In this document: in pieces, positions 11,826 through 12,933 of the stretch
How positions within the stretch are numbered: the stretch's first letter is position 1
How the letters are laid out: each line of letters opens with the position of its first letter
DNA from: CAYUUR01 sp052034685
GTDB lineage: Bacteria > Patescibacteriota > Saccharimonadia > Saccharimonadales > CAYUUR01
DNA: 12,933 nucleotides
Reading direction: 5' to 3'
Assembly: GCA_052034685.1 (NCBI GenBank)
Contig: JBPOIH010000014.1
Coordinates: 1 to 12,933, forward strand
The notes under the pieces: model-generated
Told to the model about the DNA's origin: nothing
Database searches by the model: none
What the model saw: the letters and a program-made list of their open reading frames with translations, nothing else
Translations under genes and position numbers: made by a program

Positions 11826-12933
11826 GTTTGGTGCGAAGGATGACCGCGTTCTCTTTGGCAATAGGCTTCACAGTGCTTAGTGTGATTGCCTTGCTCGCTC
11901 CAATAAGTGTTCATGCGGCTTTGCAGGACACGACGATTGCTGATTTTCCCGTAACAAACGGTGCTGTATACGCAATTGCGCCCGCTTCTGACGGCTCGGT
12001 GTACGTCGGAGGGCAGTTTACCTCAGTCGGTGGAGTAGCGAGACGTAACGTTGCCCGAATACTAACTGATAATTCTGTCGATCCAGACTTTAATCCAAAC
12101 ATATACGATGCTGGAGACGGTTATGATGCGATCAATTCGTTTGTCCTTGATGAGAGCACTGCAACATTGTACGTTGGTGGCGGCTTCAGTACTGTTAACG
12201 GTTCAACGCCGAGGAATAATGTCGCAGCCGTCAATTCAGAAACAGGCCTTGTGATGGCATTTAACCCAAACGTGAATGGCACGGTCCATGCCCTTGAGCT
12301 TAATCAGGATGAAGATATCCTGTATGCTGGCGGAAGTTTCACAACAGTCAATGGCGGCACGAGCCGCATTGACCTGGCTGCATTCAACATTAACACCTCG
12401 ACAGCCACGGCATTCGATGCAGATATCGACACAGTAACATGTGATGAAGGGGTCGGGAAAACGGTGTACGACTTACTGTTCGATGCAAACGCTGATCGTC
12501 TATACATAGCTGGTCATTTCTATGCAGTGGGGGAGCACACTTCGCGCGGTTTGGCCGTTGTTGACTCAAGCAGTGGTACCCCAGATGAAGCATTCGGTCC
12601 AGACATTCGGTATTCAGGCGAGGATGCCGACCTTGGACACTGCCCAGATGTGTATAGTGTGGAAAAAATCGGCAGTACGATATATGCTGGCGGATTCTTT
12701 GACAATGTGAATTCAGGGGCTGAAACCCGCTCTTACTTTGCAGCGTTTAGCGCTGCTACCGGTGTTGTGACCGATTTAGATTTAGCATTTAATGATCTTG
12801 TGTATGATATGACGATTGATCCGATAGACGGAAACCTTTATTTAGGCGGCAGTTTCTCTCTGGTTAATGGCTTAACGGTGCGGAATGAAGTTGCTGCTAT
12901 TGATGTTAATACAAATGAATTGACGAGCTTCAA
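11822..12933 (+). CDS. Second secreted propeller protein, paralogue (3' end outside the window)
   Basis: A frame open to the window edge (370 complete codons visible). The ATG overlaps the preceding stop (ATGA) and has a perfect Shine-Dalgarno AGGAGG at 11811-11816. A signal peptide (1-32, cleavage after SVHA) is followed by at least six repeats of the same type as in the upstream protein (cores SVYVGGQF, TLYVGGGF, ILYAGGSF, RLYIAGHF, TIYAGGFF, NLYLGGSF). The order of the repeats and the two cysteines (C207 in DTVTCDEG, C274 in LGHCPDVY) match C203 and C267 of the neighbour, so the two are tandem duplicates that have diverged. Whether it ends with the same anchor module is not visible. Co-translation suggests joint display on the cell surface. 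Confidence 0.85.
   Translation, partial: MSLVRRMTAFSLAIGFTVLSVIALLAPISVHAALQDTTIADFPVTNGAVYAIAPASDGSVYVGGQFTSVGGVARRNVARILTDNSVDPDFNPNIYDAGDGYDAINSFVLDESTATLYVGGGFSTVNGSTPRNNVAAVNSETGLVMAFNPNVNGTVHALELNQDEDILYAGGSFTTVNGGTSRIDLAAFNINTSTATAFDADIDTVTCDEGVGKTVYDLLFDANADRLYIAGHFYAVGEHTSRGLAVVDSSSGTPDEAFGPDIRYSGEDADLGHCPDVYSVEKIGSTIYAGGFFDNVNSGAETRSYFAAFSAATGVVTDLDLAFNDLVYDMTIDPIDGNLYLGGSFSLVNGLTVRNEVAAIDVNTNELTSF

Noticed and set aside
1..12933. CRISPR array, insertion sequence or phage genes
   Set aside because: No direct-repeat/spacer array, transposase, integrase or terminal inverted repeats were seen on either strand.
1..12933. Recoded TGA (as in Gracilibacteria/Absconditabacteria)
   Set aside because: TGA terminates intact, full-length proteins here (for example at 2756-2758 and 11823-11825) and does not occur within the conserved enzymes.

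Overview
The window looks like a chromosomal segment of a small-genome bacterium, most likely a member of the Patescibacteria/CPR and perhaps Saccharibacteria-like. The grounds are moderate GC, short intergenic gaps, the standard code (TGA is a stop), a compact TilS, a pilin-like ectodomain behind a non-classical membrane anchor, and surface proteins with delta-60-type propellers and an LAxTG tail. The lineage is an inference; no marker gene here settles it.

Layout. Positions 1-742 form an RNA-rich block: a minus-strand initiator tRNA-fMet with its own promoter and terminator, a divergent stand-alone unit encoding a 26-residue microprotein (strong promoter, palindrome at the start point, perfect Shine-Dalgarno, terminator), and a second CAT-anticodon tRNA. 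Positions 746-3468 are a tightly overlapping three-gene operon: an MNT-type nucleotidyltransferase, a GlnD-like nucleotidyltransferase without HD or ACT domains, and an endonuclease/exonuclease/phosphatase (EEP) family phosphodiesterase. This combination is the best candidate for an undescribed system. Positions 3469-3610 are non-coding, with an inverted repeat and a terminator. Positions 3652-4949 hold two single-pass membrane proteins, the first with a pilin-like ectodomain. A sigma-70 family factor follows (5001-5765). Next comes a leader with DnaA-box-like sites, a promoter, a 5' hairpin and an intrinsic terminator in front of an unknown 190-aa gene (5943-6515). A histidine phosphatase (minus strand) and tilS are divergent with interlocking promoters, and ftsH follows tilS. 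The window closes with two tandem, overlapping paralogues of secreted propeller proteins, the second cut by the window end.

How it works together. The CAT tRNAs, TilS and FtsH are housekeeping functions (initiation or decoding, lysidine modification, membrane proteolysis). The recurrent theme is promoter architecture: five first-in-unit genes have a -10 box 6-12 nt before the start codon and no Shine-Dalgarno, so their mRNAs should be leaderless or nearly so. Most downstream operon genes and the leadered units carry a Shine-Dalgarno. Two translation-initiation modes therefore seem to coexist.
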